Shown here one piece after another: positions 1-8,449 of a stretch of 52,527 nucleotides of DNA. The stretch's first letter is position 1; each line of letters opens with the position of its first letter. The notes under the pieces are model-generated. The model had not been told where the DNA came from. It ran no database searches and worked only from the letters and a program-made list of their open reading frames with translations. The stretch spans positions 1 to 52,527 of the forward strand of contig WHHJ01000006.1 in NCBI GenBank assembly GCA_014872655.1. The letters are read 5' to 3'. The position numbers and the translations under genes were made by a program. Source of the DNA: Clostridia bacterium. Its GTDB lineage: Bacteria; Bacillota; Clostridia; Oscillospirales; UBA644.

Positions 1-213
1 CCTTTGTTTGTTATCCACATTATAAATCGGTATCATTTTAACTAATGTTTAACACACAAGAAAATAAATTTCGCCCGCTTTCGGCAAATTTTTCACCCAC
101 TCAAAGGGAGGCGTTTCGCCCGCCCCAGGGTCGGTCGGCAGACCGCTTCAAATTCATCTTAAATCGGCCGGCCGCAGCGTACGGCCTCCCGTTTTCCCGA
201 TCCGGCCGACTCG
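1..213. other. intergenic stretch at window edge, no feature recognised
   Basis: The only open frame here runs rightwards through position 398 into the antisense of the next gene and looks like chance. The DNA from about 80 to 210 is GC-richer than the flanks and has short inverted words (GGTCGGCAGACC), but no stem with a T-run that would make a convincing terminator for the minus-strand gene ending at 214. Confidence 0.4.
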
Positions 214-1233
214 TCACGCTTGCGGTTCTTCCGCGGTCAAAGCCGCAAACTGAGAAGCCACAAAATCCGCATTCTCCAATGGTTTTTTCAACTCACTCAT
301 CCAAACCGAAGCCGTTAGAATATGCTCAAAATCCTCATAACTACTCGTCACCGCGCTTCGTGAAACCGTCACCGTTTGTCCGTCCAAATCAAAAGTAATC
401 TGCCTCAAATCATCCAGCAGCGCAAAAGCCATCGTACTGTTATAAATCACCGTCTTTTGCACCTCGCCCTCCGGCTGGTCTATCTGGGTATAGGTTATCG
501 TCAGGGATCCCGACTGCAAATCTGCGTCAACCTGCGGCTGATACATGCAAAACGGCAAATGCATCCACAATTCCTGCGCCGTCTGCTGCGTCATATGCTC
601 GCTCTTATAATCCAGTACCATCTCCAGCGAATGGGTCTGTACCATCTGGCTTCCCTGCGCATACTCCGGCGAAGTTTTCGAAACAGCAGGAGCGATATAA
701 AACAGCATAAAATAAACCAATAAAGTACTAATTGCCACCAAAATCACATTGACGCCGGTCAGTTTTTTTCGTCTTTTCATCGAATGAAACAGTTGATCAG
801 CATCATTTTTACGGCACGCCGTCACCACCGCCTGTACACAAAACGGCACACAAAATATCAACAGCGGCACCGCATAGACGCTCACCGTATACACCACATC
901 ATACAGCGAGCCCCACTTGGCAGAAACTCGCAAAACCGTAACGATTTCTGCTCCCACAAACACCACGGCAGCCGCGATCCAGCAAATCCGGCAGGCCTGT
1001 TCCAGCCGCTGCAACCGTACCCGGCCCACCACGCGCACCGCCTGCCGGTCCTTATTCCGTGCCGCGATAAAATAAACAACAGCCAATATTAAAATACCAA
1101 ACAACAAACAAATATTGATCATCCGTGCCGCCGCCGAAAAATACAACAGCCCCGAAAACCCCCAGGTCACCAGTAGCACACCCATGATCCGCTGCAAGCT
1201 CTCCGTCCGACACGTTGTCAGATAAACATCCAT
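214..1233 (-). CDS. predicted multi-pass membrane protein of unknown function
   Basis: 339 residues. I do not recognise the family. The N-terminal half holds about four hydrophobic segments (around residues 15-35, 40-58, 83-105 and 112-140), then a basic loop (SMKRRKKLTG) and a fifth segment near residues 160-185. The remaining ~150 residues are soluble and probably lie outside the cell, with alternating polar/hydrophobic strands. The start is supported by a GGAGG six bases before the ATG and by a minus-strand promoter 33 bp upstream. It is transcribed divergently from the glycosyltransferase gene. The C-terminal part resembles the soluble domains that many clostridial envelope-stress or lipoprotein-like proteins carry after a membrane anchor, but I cannot name it. 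Confidence 0.75.
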   Translation of the reverse strand: MDVYLTTCRTESLQRIMGVLLVTWGFSGLLYFSAAARMINICLLFGILILAVVYFIAARNKDRQAVRVVGRVRLQRLEQACRICWIAAAVVFVGAEIVTVLRVSAKWGSLYDVVYTVSVYAVPLLIFCVPFCVQAVVTACRKNDADQLFHSMKRRKKLTGVNVILVAISTLLVYFMLFYIAPAVSKTSPEYAQGSQMVQTHSLEMVLDYKSEHMTQQTAQELWMHLPFCMYQPQVDADLQSGSLTITYTQIDQPEGEVQKTVIYNSTMAFALLDDLRQITFDLDGQTVTVSRSAVTSSYEDFEHILTASVWMSELKKPLENADFVASQFAALTAEEPQA

Positions 1234-1265
1234 AACCGGCCTCCGTATTCCATCTTTCTGATTTC

Positions 1266-1294
1266 ATCATATCATATTTTCCAACAATTGTAAA
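1266..1294 (-). promoter_or_regulatory. sigma-A promoter of the 214-1233 gene
   Basis: On the minus strand, -35 TTTACA (1289-1294) and -10 TATGAT (1266-1271) are 17 bp apart. The inferred start of transcription lies about 25 bp before the ATG. Confidence 0.6.
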
Positions 1295-1316
1295 GAGCCC
1301 CCTTCAAACAAATCGA

Positions 1317-1345
1317 TTGCATTTTTGATACAAACATGGTATAAT
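1317..1345 (+). promoter_or_regulatory. sigma-A promoter of the glycosyltransferase gene
   Basis: -35 TTGCAT (1317-1322), 17-bp spacer, perfect -10 TATAAT (1340-1345). This leaves a ~60-nt untranslated leader before the ATG at 1411. It is back to back with the minus-strand promoter at 1266-1294. Confidence 0.7.
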
Positions 1346-1410
1346 AAGGGAATAAAAATGCTTCTTTTTCAAATATCTAATTTGACAAATAAAATAAAGG
1401 ACAGATCCAT

Positions 1411-3270
1411 ATGACTTTTTTTCCGCACCCCGTTGCAAAAACCAACAATAAACAGCTCCGAACCGCTCACCTTCTTCTGCTGTGTATCGGCGGAGTTTTT
1501 TTACTTTCCTGCACCCTTCATCAAAATTTATGGTTTGATGAGACGTATTCTGTCGCACTTGCCAGAACCGATTTCTCGGGACTGATCCAATATGCATCCG
1601 CAGATGTACACCCTTTATTCTATTACATTTTGCTAAAACTCTGGTCTGTCATTGCCGGAACCAGTATTTTATCGCTGCGACTGTTCTCGTTTGTCGGCGC
1701 ACAGGCTTTAGCCATTCTGGGGCTAACACACATCCGCCGAGACTTCGGTGCCCGAACAGGCTTCTGGTACAGTTTTATCATTTATACCTTAGCCGCCGTC
1801 GTCCGCTATGCGGGTGAAATCCGAATGTACACCTGGCTGCCGTTTTTTGCAACGCTGACCGCCATATACGCTTATCGCCTTTATCAGACACAAAAACCAA
1901 AGGATTATATCCTTTTTGTTCTTATGAGTCTTTGCACTGCCTACACACACTATTTTGGGCTGGTTTTTGTGTGTCTGGTCAATGCGCTGCTGTTTTTTTC
2001 CATCCTATTGGGGCGCAAAAAAAAGAGATTTTACCTGCTTGCGGCTCTTTTGCAACTGATCTGCTACATTCCGGGGTTTCTTATTCTTTGGAAACAACTG
2101 CAGTTTGTCAGAGAAGACTATTGGATCCGCGTCGAATATCCCGAAGTCTTATTTGACACCCTGGCATTCTTCTTTTTCGGTGATACGCCGGACCAAAACA
2201 CGATTTTTCCCGTTTCACAAAATCAACGCATGTTCTGCACGATCTTCGGCGGTATCGTTTTTGTTGCGGTTTTTGCGGGATTGATCGGGCTCCTCATTCA
2301 CCGTAAAACCAGTAAAAGAACTCCAAATTTTGCAAAAGTATCCCCTGCTACAACACCATCTTCGGATACAACAACCCATTCTTCCGATTCGGCACAACCA
2401 CTCGATTGCGCCAAGACACCCGATTTGACATCTCGTTCGGGCATGCACACGCAAGACTTCGACACCTCTGCAAATTTTGCGGCCTCCGGTACCGACACAC
2501 CCTCGGTCCACGCCGCATCCCGCTCCGCAGCAAATAACCAAAACCACACCTTTCCTCAAACGGAACAACCATTACCCATAAACAACAAACAAACCAGCCA
2601 ACAGCACAAAGATAAAAAAAGAACCGACCCGCTAATCCCCATTCTTTTTGCATTCGGTTTATGTATTCTGGTCGTTGCGGCCGGACTGATTGCTTCTGCC
2701 ATGAGGGAAAAAAGCAACATCTATTATGTTCGTTATATCATGGTCTTTACAGGGCTTTTTGCCTTTGTACTGGCGAGTTTGCTCTCCCGAATTCGTTTTT
2801 CCGGTATTCGCTTTGCCTCAGCCATCGTCCTCGTTATTCTGCTCATTATCAGAACCGTTCCCTTATATCAAACGGTCTATGATCCCAAAAACGCGGCACT
2901 GGACCAATTTGTGGAACAAAATATTACAGCAAACGATCTTGTTATCGGCGCAGATATTGAGCAGGTCAGTATCTATGCAGAAAAATTTTCAGACCGAAAA
3001 ATTTATCTCTGCACACAGGATCAATGGTACGGAGAAAATCACTTTATTGGTTTTTCGGCTTATCATCCGCAAATGGAATTTGCCAAAAATATCAAAGATC
3101 TTCCCGTCCAACCGGGGCAAACGGTTTGGGTACTAGACGATGAACAACTGTCTCTCACTCAAAAACTGGTACAGTGCTTTGACTTATCCTATCTAAAACA
3201 GCCTCAGTCCATTACACTGCCCTATCATGACGTTCCGTTCGTTCTCGTATCCTTACAGGCCCTGTCATAA
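1411..3270 (+). CDS. GT-C fold membrane glycosyltransferase (ArnT/PMT, GT39-like)
   Basis: 619 residues. Family knowledge: such enzymes move a sugar from a polyprenyl-phosphate donor to an acceptor on the outer face of the membrane. Seen here: a first membrane segment (residues ~12-30), then an extracytoplasmic loop with the WFDE motif (about residues 45-48) that supplies the catalytic acidic residue in this fold, followed by DVHPLFYY, a pattern common in this superfamily. Some ten further hydrophobic segments follow. Between about residues 295 and 405 sits a polar, Ser/Thr/Pro/Gln/Asn-rich insertion with no hydrophobic stretch, ending in a lysine-rich patch before the next membrane segment. 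The C-terminal ~120 residues form a soluble domain. It is a single gene behind its own promoter; the acceptor is unknown. Confidence 0.8.
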   Translation: MTFFPHPVAKTNNKQLRTAHLLLLCIGGVFLLSCTLHQNLWFDETYSVALARTDFSGLIQYASADVHPLFYYILLKLWSVIAGTSILSLRLFSFVGAQALAILGLTHIRRDFGARTGFWYSFIIYTLAAVVRYAGEIRMYTWLPFFATLTAIYAYRLYQTQKPKDYILFVLMSLCTAYTHYFGLVFVCLVNALLFFSILLGRKKKRFYLLAALLQLICYIPGFLILWKQLQFVREDYWIRVEYPEVLFDTLAFFFFGDTPDQNTIFPVSQNQRMFCTIFGGIVFVAVFAGLIGLLIHRKTSKRTPNFAKVSPATTPSSDTTTHSSDSAQPLDCAKTPDLTSRSGMHTQDFDTSANFAASGTDTPSVHAASRSAANNQNHTFPQTEQPLPINNKQTSQQHKDKKRTDPLIPILFAFGLCILVVAAGLIASAMREKSNIYYVRYIMVFTGLFAFVLASLLSRIRFSGIRFASAIVLVILLIIRTVPLYQTVYDPKNAALDQFVEQNITANDLVIGADIEQVSIYAEKFSDRKIYLCTQDQWYGENHFIGFSAYHPQMEFAKNIKDLPVQPGQTVWVLDDEQLSLTQKLVQCFDLSYLKQPQSITLPYHDVPFVLVSLQALS

Positions 3271-4150
3271 TATCGAACAGATCTTCAGCCGCTGTTGTAT
3301 CAGACTCCGGCATAAAGCGTCCTACTTTTTACACGGTTGTCTGCCCCATGCTCCCGGCAGCTTATACTTGCCCCCATTGTTCTACGCTCGCCCCGGGGGT
3401 ACTCCGTACCCGGCAACTCGCTCTTTCCTCAGCGATCTACTTTTGCATTCAACGGCTTACGGTTTTTCCGCAATCTATTCTTGCGCTCGAATGCTTCCTC
3501 TCACGCCCGGGCATCTACACTTGTCCTGGGAATCACCACTCTTGTGCCCGACGACTTACGATCGCCCCATGACATACCCGGCACCTGGCGGCTTCCCTTT
3601 GCACCGAACGCCCATACTTGCACTCAGTGACTTATCTTTTCCCGAAGACGGCTCTCACGCCCGGAACTTACACTTATCCGGAAGTCACCACTCTTGTTTC
3701 CGACGACTTACGATCACCCCATGACCTACCCTGTGCCAGACGGCTACTCTTACGCCCGAGCACCTACATTTATCTCATCGGTACATTCTCGCCTCCGGCG
3801 GCCTATTCCTGCGTTCCGGCAACATCCTCTTATTGCCCCGGTAACAGATTCCGCTGTCCCAAAGCGGTTTCCCTTATCCTTCACAGACAACCCTTTCTCC
3901 TTACTCAAACTGTTTTTCTCACCGCAATCTGCTCGACGGTAAATGGAACTTTGCTCTTGCACTCCAGCAGACGACCCTTACTCCCCACGGACTACTTTGG
4001 ACTACTTTTTCTCAGCAACCCTCTCTTGCCTCGGCAGACAGACCTTGTAGCCCTATAAATACCTTTGTTTCGTGCAAAACTCATTTCTTAAAATAAAAGC
4101 CGACGAAATAAAATTTAAAATCGTTTTTTATTTTTTCTTAACCCGCTAAC
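3271..4150. other. 0.9-kb non-coding stretch, largely decayed repeats
   Basis: Several overlapping open frames exist, but they shift frame from repeat to repeat, lack ribosome-binding sites and have a biased Pro/Ser/Leu/Arg composition expected from C-rich repetitive DNA. I see no credible gene on either strand. The repeat itself is listed separately; from about 3860 to 4150 no pattern was recognised apart from the rplA terminator at its end. Confidence 0.6.
3355..3860. repeat. degenerate tandem array of a ~20-bp unit with a ~153-bp higher-order duplication
   Basis: The plus strand keeps returning to the pattern CTTACACTTGCNCCCGGNNA with drift: examples start near 3361 (CTTATACTTGCCCCC), 3474 (CTATTCTTGCGCTCG), 3515 (CTACACTTGTCC), 3552 (CTTACGATCGCCCC), 3612 (CCATACTTGCACTC), 3667 (CTTACACTTATCC), 3704 (CTTACGATCACCCC), 3744 (CTACTCTTACGCCCG) and 3804 (CTATTCCTGCGTTCC). 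On top of this, 3498-3598 is repeated at 3652-3746 with roughly 80% identity by eye. Spacing between units varies from about 18 to 24 bp, so it is not a CRISPR array. Confidence 0.55.
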
Positions 4151-4185
4151 AAAAAAGCACCGCGACCGAATCGGTCGCGGTGCTT
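4151..4185 (-). terminator. terminator of the rpmG-rplA operon
   Basis: A 15-bp perfect inverted repeat (arm AAGCACCGCGACCGA, 4155-4169, matching 4171-4185) is followed on the minus strand by six T residues, about 30 bp after the rplA stop codon. This ends the operon, so rplJ and rplL are not cotranscribed. Confidence 0.9.
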
Positions 4186-4212
4186 GATATTTCAACTAAT
4201 ATTTTTCAATCA

Positions 4213-4908
4213 TTAGTTTCCGAATTTTGCAGCATTCAATTTAATGCCGGGGCCCATGGTCGAAGCGACCACACAGCTCTTAATATACTGGCCTTTTGCT
4301 GCAGCCGGTTTTGCCTTTACAATCGCATTCATCAACGCGGTCAGGTTTTCGCCAACTTTCTGTGCGCCGAAAGATGCCTTTCCGATCGGGCAGTGGATAA
4401 TATTCGTTTTATCCAATCTGTACTCAATTTTACCGGCTTTAATCTCTTTGATCGCCTGTGCTACATTAGCAGAAACGGTACCGGCTTTCGGGTTTGGCAT
4501 CAAGCCCTTCGGACCTAAAACTTTACCCAAACGACCTACAACACCCATCATATCCGGGGTTGCAACAACAACGTCAAAATCAAACCAGTTTTCTTTCTGG
4601 ATTTTAGTTACGTAGTCTTCTGCGCCCACGTAATCTGCACCAGCTTCTTCTGCCTCTTTAACCTTATCGCCTTTTGCAAAAACTAATACACGCGTTTTCT
4701 TACCCGTGCCGTGCGGCAGAACAATCGCGCCGCGAACCTGCTGATCAGCGTGACGAGAGTCAACGCCCAGCCGGACATGTACTTCAATTGTTTCGTCAAA
4801 TTTGGCTGTTGCCGTCTTGCAGACGAGCTCCATGGCTTCTTCGGTGTCATACAATTTAGCAGAATCAACCAATTTTGCATTTTCAATATATTTTTTACCC
4901 TGTTTCAT
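4213..4908 (-). CDS. rplA: 50S ribosomal protein L1
   Basis: 231 residues, the usual length. L1 binds 23S rRNA helices 76-78 to form the L1 stalk and in many bacteria represses its own operon by binding the mRNA. Seen here: the N-terminal GKKYIENAKLVD start, the conserved TPDMMGVVGRLGKVLGPKGLMPNPKAGT-type domain-II block (broken here into its parts TPDMMGVVG, LGKVLGPKGLMPNPK), and the C-terminal SxMGPGIKL end. It is the last gene of rpmG-secE-nusG-rplK-rplA, 106 bp after rplK, with a strong terminator immediately beyond. In most Bacillota rplJ and rplL would come next; they do not here. Confidence 0.97.
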   Translation of the reverse strand: MKQGKKYIENAKLVDSAKLYDTEEAMELVCKTATAKFDETIEVHVRLGVDSRHADQQVRGAIVLPHGTGKKTRVLVFAKGDKVKEAEEAGADYVGAEDYVTKIQKENWFDFDVVVATPDMMGVVGRLGKVLGPKGLMPNPKAGTVSANVAQAIKEIKAGKIEYRLDKTNIIHCPIGKASFGAQKVGENLTALMNAIVKAKPAAAKGQYIKSCVVASTMGPGIKLNAAKFGN

Positions 4909-5014
4909 CTTGTAATTATCCTCCTACGTGGTTTTATACGGAAATAAATCCTCCCACGGCCGATATGCAAGCCGCAATATCGCGCCAAATCAAATGTTAT
5001 TGGATATTCCCTGC

Positions 5015-5440
5015 TCAGTCTGCAATTTCAACGCCCATGCTGCGTGCCGTACCGGCAACCATGGACATGGCGGCTTCGATATCGTTTGCATTGAGGTCGG
5101 GCATTTTCTGCTCTGCAATCTTCTGCAACTGCTCTTTTGTGATTTTTGCCACTTTCGTTTTGTTCGGCACACCGGAACCGCTTTCGATTCCAGCAGCTTT
5201 TTTGATCAAAACAGCAGCCGGCGGCGTTTTCGTAATAAAAGAAAACGTACGGTCTGCATAAACCGTAATAACAACCGGGATAATCAATCCCATGTCATTT
5301 TTTGTTCTTTCATTAAATTCCTTGGTAAAAGCCATGATGTTTACACCATGCTGACCCAATGCAGGACCAACCGGCGGTGTCGGAGCGGCTTTTCCGGCAG
5401 GAATCTGCAATTTGATATATCCTACAACTTTTTGAGCCAT
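5015..5440 (-). CDS. rplK: 50S ribosomal protein L11
   Basis: 141 residues, the standard length. L11 binds the GTPase-associated centre of 23S rRNA and takes part in factor-dependent GTP hydrolysis and in RelA-type stringent sensing. Seen here: the N-terminal KVVGYIKLQIPAGKAAPTPP block with the proline pair typical of thiostrepton-sensitive L11, the linker PVGPALGQHGVNIM, and the C-terminal RNA-binding half ending GTARSMGVEI. It starts 36 bp after the nusG stop with a GGAGGAAT ribosome-binding site, so the two are cotranscribed. Confidence 0.97.
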   Translation of the reverse strand: MAQKVVGYIKLQIPAGKAAPTPPVGPALGQHGVNIMAFTKEFNERTKNDMGLIIPVVITVYADRTFSFITKTPPAAVLIKKAAGIESGSGVPNKTKVAKITKEQLQKIAEQKMPDLNANDIEAAMSMVAGTARSMGVEIAD

Positions 5441-5476
5441 TTTATTATTCCTCCAATATCATACTGAAAATAACAC

Positions 5477-5998
5477 TTAGATCAGACTCAGCGCGTCAAC
5501 GCTCACTTCGGCGGGGACATCGCGTCCGCCCATCGAAATAACGACTCTGACCTTGCCCGAATTCATATCGACACTTTCCACAATTCCGGTAAAATTGACC
5601 ATCGGTCCGCTGGTTACACGAACATGATCGCCCTGATTAAACGGCGATTCGGCAACCGATTTTACCAGATCCAGCGCCTTCACTTCATCTTCTGTCAACG
5701 CAACAGGTTTGCCTTCGGGGCCAACAAAACCCGTCACACCGCGGATATTTTTAATCAACACCCACGTATCATCATTCATCACCATCTGAACCAGAACATA
5801 TCCGGGGAACAGTTTGCGCTCGTTTTCCGTAACTTCGCCGCTTTCCTTAACATCCCGGACAATCTCTGTGGGAACTTTCACTTCTATGATCAGATCCTGC
5901 ATGCCTCTGAGTCCAACAACGGTATCGATACTTTTTGCCACTTTATTCTCATAACCGGAATAGGTATGAATGACATACCAGCGTGCCTGCTCTGCCAT
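5477..5998 (-). CDS. nusG: transcription termination/antitermination factor NusG
   Basis: 173 residues. NusG rides on RNA polymerase, suppressing or promoting pausing and coupling to the ribosome. Seen here: the NGN domain starting AEQARWYVIHTYSGYENKV, the P-G-Y-V block (LFPGYVLVQM), a G(V/P)TGFVG turn, and a C-terminal KOW motif (VRVTSGPMVNFTGIVES). I chose the ATG at 5998 and not one 21 bp further upstream, because a GGGAGG lies eight bases before it and the protein then begins as NusG normally does. It follows secE by 51 bp in the same operon. Confidence 0.96.
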   Translation of the reverse strand: MAEQARWYVIHTYSGYENKVAKSIDTVVGLRGMQDLIIEVKVPTEIVRDVKESGEVTENERKLFPGYVLVQMVMNDDTWVLIKNIRGVTGFVGPEGKPVALTEDEVKALDLVKSVAESPFNQGDHVRVTSGPMVNFTGIVESVDMNSGKVRVVISMGGRDVPAEVSVDALSLI

Positions 5999-6049
5999 AA
6001 AAAATCCTCCCAAAATCAACAGATGAATCCAACTCGAAATTTCTCAAAA

Positions 6050-6382
6050 TCAAAGGCCAAACGGTCCGTTACCGCCCATCAGCCATACGCCGGTTTTAAA
6101 GATAATATCAATCGCAGCAATAAATACCGCGCTGATCACCACGATGACTAAAACAGTAAACGTATTGTTTGCCGTCTGTTTCGGAGAGAGCCATACGACT
6201 TTGGAAACTTCACTTTTCAGCTCTTTGAAAAATCTGCCTATCCGCCGAAAGACGTTCGGTTTTTTGTTGGCATTTTTCGCAGCAGCTTTTTTTGCGGCAG
6301 CCTTGTCCAGCTTCTTATCCGCTTTTTTTGCGGGTTTCTGCTCGGCTTTTTTTGCGCCTGCCTTCACCTTATCTTCTGCCAT
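6050..6382 (-). CDS. secE: protein translocase subunit SecE with a Lys/Ala-rich extension
   Basis: 110 residues, longer than the ~60-70 of minimal Gram-positive SecE. SecE clamps the SecY channel. Seen here: residues 1-43 are almost entirely Lys and Ala with a few acidic residues, probably disordered; then the conserved amphipathic helix (FFKELKSEVSKVVWLSP, about 50-66) and one transmembrane helix (about 74-97). It starts 11 bp after the rpmG stop with a GGAGGTAGGAG ribosome-binding site. Its identity is fixed by the helix motif and by its position between rpmG and nusG. Confidence 0.93.
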   Translation of the reverse strand: MAEDKVKAGAKKAEQKPAKKADKKLDKAAAKKAAAKNANKKPNVFRRIGRFFKELKSEVSKVVWLSPKQTANNTFTVLVIVVISAVFIAAIDIIFKTGVWLMGGNGPFGL

Positions 6383-6393
6383 GCTCCTACCTC

Positions 6394-6546
6394 CTACTTT
6401 GTCTCTCTGTGCAAAGTATGTTTCCGGCAGAACTTGCAGAACTTATTCATTTCCAGTCTGTCCGGAGTGTTCTTTTTGTTTTTTGTTGTATTGTAGTTTC
6501 TCTGCTTGCACTCTGTGCACGCCAATACAATCTTATCCTTTCCCAT
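6394..6546 (-). CDS. rpmG: 50S ribosomal protein L33
   Basis: 50 residues, short enough to be missed by length-filtered gene finding. It translates from the ATG at 6546 as a zinc-ribbon L33: two CxxC pairs (Cys10/Cys13 and Cys37/Cys40), the RNYNTTKNKKNTPDRLE centre and KFC...HTLHRETK end. The four cysteines mark it as the zinc-binding (C+) paralogue type. The ribosome-binding site AAGGAGGTG lies seven bases before the start. It is the first gene of rpmG-secE-nusG-rplK-rplA, the common Gram-positive arrangement. Confidence 0.96.
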   Translation of the reverse strand: MGKDKIVLACTECKQRNYNTTKNKKNTPDRLEMNKFCKFCRKHTLHRETK

Positions 6547-6589
6547 TGATCGGCACCTCCTTATAAATTTGCCTCCCTTGTTTTAATTG

Positions 6590-6660
6590 AAAAGATGCGC
6601 AGGCAGGATCAGCCTGTTTTTCTGCAAAAAGGCAGCAGAAAAAAAGCACCTTTACGCAAG
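6590..6660 (-). promoter_or_regulatory. untranslated leader of the rpmG operon with two small hairpins
   Basis: The transcript between the promoter and rpmG can form TTCTGC/GCAGAA and CAGGC/GCCTG stems. Neither has a T-run after it. They may be mRNA-stabilising or regulatory, but no known riboswitch or L1-target shape was recognised. Confidence 0.35.
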
Positions 6661-6668
6661 GTATCAAT

Positions 6669-6697
6669 ATTATATCACAAAATCAACGTAATTGCAA
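6669..6697 (-). promoter_or_regulatory. sigma-A promoter of rpmG-secE-nusG-rplK-rplA
   Basis: Minus strand -35 TTGCAA (6692-6697), 17-bp spacer, perfect -10 TATAAT (6669-6674). Transcription would begin near 6662, giving a ~115-nt leader. Confidence 0.8.
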
Positions 6698-6867
6698 GAC
6701 TTTTTTCATAAAAATTTCCGCATACTGCATATCGGTGTTGAAATTCTGCTCCCTTTCGCCGGCGGCCCTACTCGATAGCAGGGCAAAGTTTGCGGGCAAA
6801 TCGTCCTCCAAACCGTTCTTTCCTGCCATTCTCGAACTCTCAATGTCCTGTTTATATCCGCTTCGGG

Positions 6868-6975
6868 AAACGCCCATCGCACACTGCTTTGTACAACGCC
6901 GTCGTGTATCTGCGCATTAGACGGCGTCTCCGCTATATTCGCTTTAGACAGCGCCATCGCTTATATACGCGAAGG
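6868..6975. repeat. four degenerate tandem copies of a 26-28-bp unit
   Basis: Units begin at 6868, 6894, 6922 and 6949. The last three all start with AC and share the pattern ACAGCGCCATCGCTTATATT then CGCTTTAG; the first is the most diverged. There is no open frame across them with a ribosome-binding site. They sit between the rpmG promoter and the end of metY. Confidence 0.6.
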
Positions 6976-6997
6976 CGCAGCAAATATCGCTGCGCCC
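6975..6997. other. perfect 8-bp hairpin downstream of metY
   Basis: GGCGCAGC (6975-6982) and GCTGCGCC (6990-6997) enclose a 7-nt loop. It directly abuts the tandem repeat. No T-run follows on either strand, so it is at best a weak or factor-assisted terminator for metY, which ends about 100 bp upstream. Confidence 0.4.
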
Positions 6998-7097
6998 AAC
7001 TTATATCACTTCGATCAATATAAACTCATATTTTTCGGACCGCAGCTTCAAAACCCGCATCGGATTTTCTTTTGCAGAACCGTTTACTTGTACATTT

Positions 7098-8363
7098 CTA
7101 CTGGGCTAAAGCCTGCTCCAAATCCGCAAGGATATCTTCTGCATTCTCACAGCCTACGCTTAACCGAATCAATCCCGGCGTAATCCCAGCCAAAGTCAGC
7201 GCCTCGTCCGATAACTGCCGGTGCGTTGAAGAAGCCGGATGTAGCACACAGGTCCGAATATCCGCCACATGAACGGCCAGCGTCACCAATTTTAAGCTAT
7301 CAATAAACCGTACTCCGGCCTCGCGTCCGCCGCGCAGCGAAAAAGCAACCACACCGCTGCACCCGTCCGGCAAATATTTCTGCGCCAATTTTTCATACGC
7401 ATTGCCGGGCAACGTCGGATATCGAACAAATTCCACCGCATCATGCGCAGCTAAAAACTCTGCTACTTTCTGTGCATTCTCACAATGCTTTTTCATCCGA
7501 AGTGGCAGCGTTTCCAGCCCCTCATTCAAGTAAAATGCGCCCTGCGCCGACTGACAGCAGCCCATATCGCGCATCAACTGTACCCGTGCCTTTACAATAT
7601 ACGCCAAAGCCCCAAACTGCTGCGTATACACCACGCCGTGATACGACTCATCCGGCTGGGTAAATTCCGCAAACTTTCCGCTTGCCGCCCAGTCAAACTT
7701 TCCGCTATCCACAATCACGCCGCCCATCTGTACCGCATGCCCGTCCATATATTTAGTGGTAGAATGCGTCACAATATCTGCACCGAACTCAATCGGCCGG
7801 CACAAACACGGCGTCGCAAACGTGTTGTCTATAATCAGAGGAATCCCATGCCGATGGGCAATCGTCGCAAAACGCTCAATATCAAAAACCGAGATGGTCG
7901 GATTGGTGATCGTCTCGCCAAAAATCGCTCGGGTTTTCGGGCCGATCATGGCCTCGATCTGCTCGTCCGACATATCCGAATCAAAAAACGAAACCGAAAT
8001 GCCCAGTTTGCGCAACGTCACATCAAACAGGTTCACCGTTCCGCCGTACACCTCGCGGGCACACAAAAAATCATCGCCGGCGCCCATAATATTCAGCACC
8101 GCCAACATGTTCGCAGCCTGCCCCGAAGACGTGCACAGCGCGCCGGCGCCGCCCTCCAGCGCAGCAATTTTTTGTTCTACCGCATCCACCGTCGGATTTG
8201 CCAGCCGAGAATAGAAAAACCCGTTCGAAGACAAATCAAACAGTTCCTGAACATGCTCGGTCGAACTGTATTTAAAGGTGGTACTCTGATAAATTGGCAG
8301 CACGCGCGGCTGTCCGTTTTCGGGAGAATACCCTTCATGCAGACACTTGGTTTCTATTTTCAT
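7098..8363 (-). CDS. metY: O-acetyl-L-homoserine sulfhydrylase (homocysteine synthase)
   Basis: 421 residues, typical of the family. A PLP enzyme of the Cys/Met metabolism superfamily that makes homocysteine from O-acetylhomoserine and sulfide, giving direct sulfhydrylation on the methionine route. Seen here: the substrate/PLP loop YSRLANPTVDAVEQ (residues ~51-64), the phosphate-binding SSGQAA, the Asp of IIDNTFATP that contacts the pyridine nitrogen, and the PLP lysine, Lys204, in STTKYMDGH. The subgroup is inferred from the N-terminus (TKCLHEGY) and length; a methionine gamma-lyase-like activity cannot be excluded by sequence alone. Single gene; ribosome-binding site GGAGGG, and a ~230-nt leader that looks structured (listed separately), suggesting control by RNA. 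Confidence 0.88.
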   Translation of the reverse strand: MKIETKCLHEGYSPENGQPRVLPIYQSTTFKYSSTEHVQELFDLSSNGFFYSRLANPTVDAVEQKIAALEGGAGALCTSSGQAANMLAVLNIMGAGDDFLCAREVYGGTVNLFDVTLRKLGISVSFFDSDMSDEQIEAMIGPKTRAIFGETITNPTISVFDIERFATIAHRHGIPLIIDNTFATPCLCRPIEFGADIVTHSTTKYMDGHAVQMGGVIVDSGKFDWAASGKFAEFTQPDESYHGVVYTQQFGALAYIVKARVQLMRDMGCCQSAQGAFYLNEGLETLPLRMKKHCENAQKVAEFLAAHDAVEFVRYPTLPGNAYEKLAQKYLPDGCSGVVAFSLRGGREAGVRFIDSLKLVTLAVHVADIRTCVLHPASSTHRQLSDEALTLAGITPGLIRLSVGCENAEDILADLEQALAQ

Positions 8364-8449
8364 AAATTTCCCTCCAGAAAATCAGAATTTTTACAAAATA
8401 CTTACAAATAACTATAGAAAAAAAACACAAGATATGGTATAATAAAGAA

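Noticed and set aside
3355..3860. CRISPR array
   Set aside because: Units drift strongly, spacing is irregular and there are no unique spacers or cas genes.
3227..4058. Overlapping plus-strand open frames over the repeat array
   Set aside because: Frames change between repeat units, no ribosome-binding sites, composition dictated by C-rich repeats.
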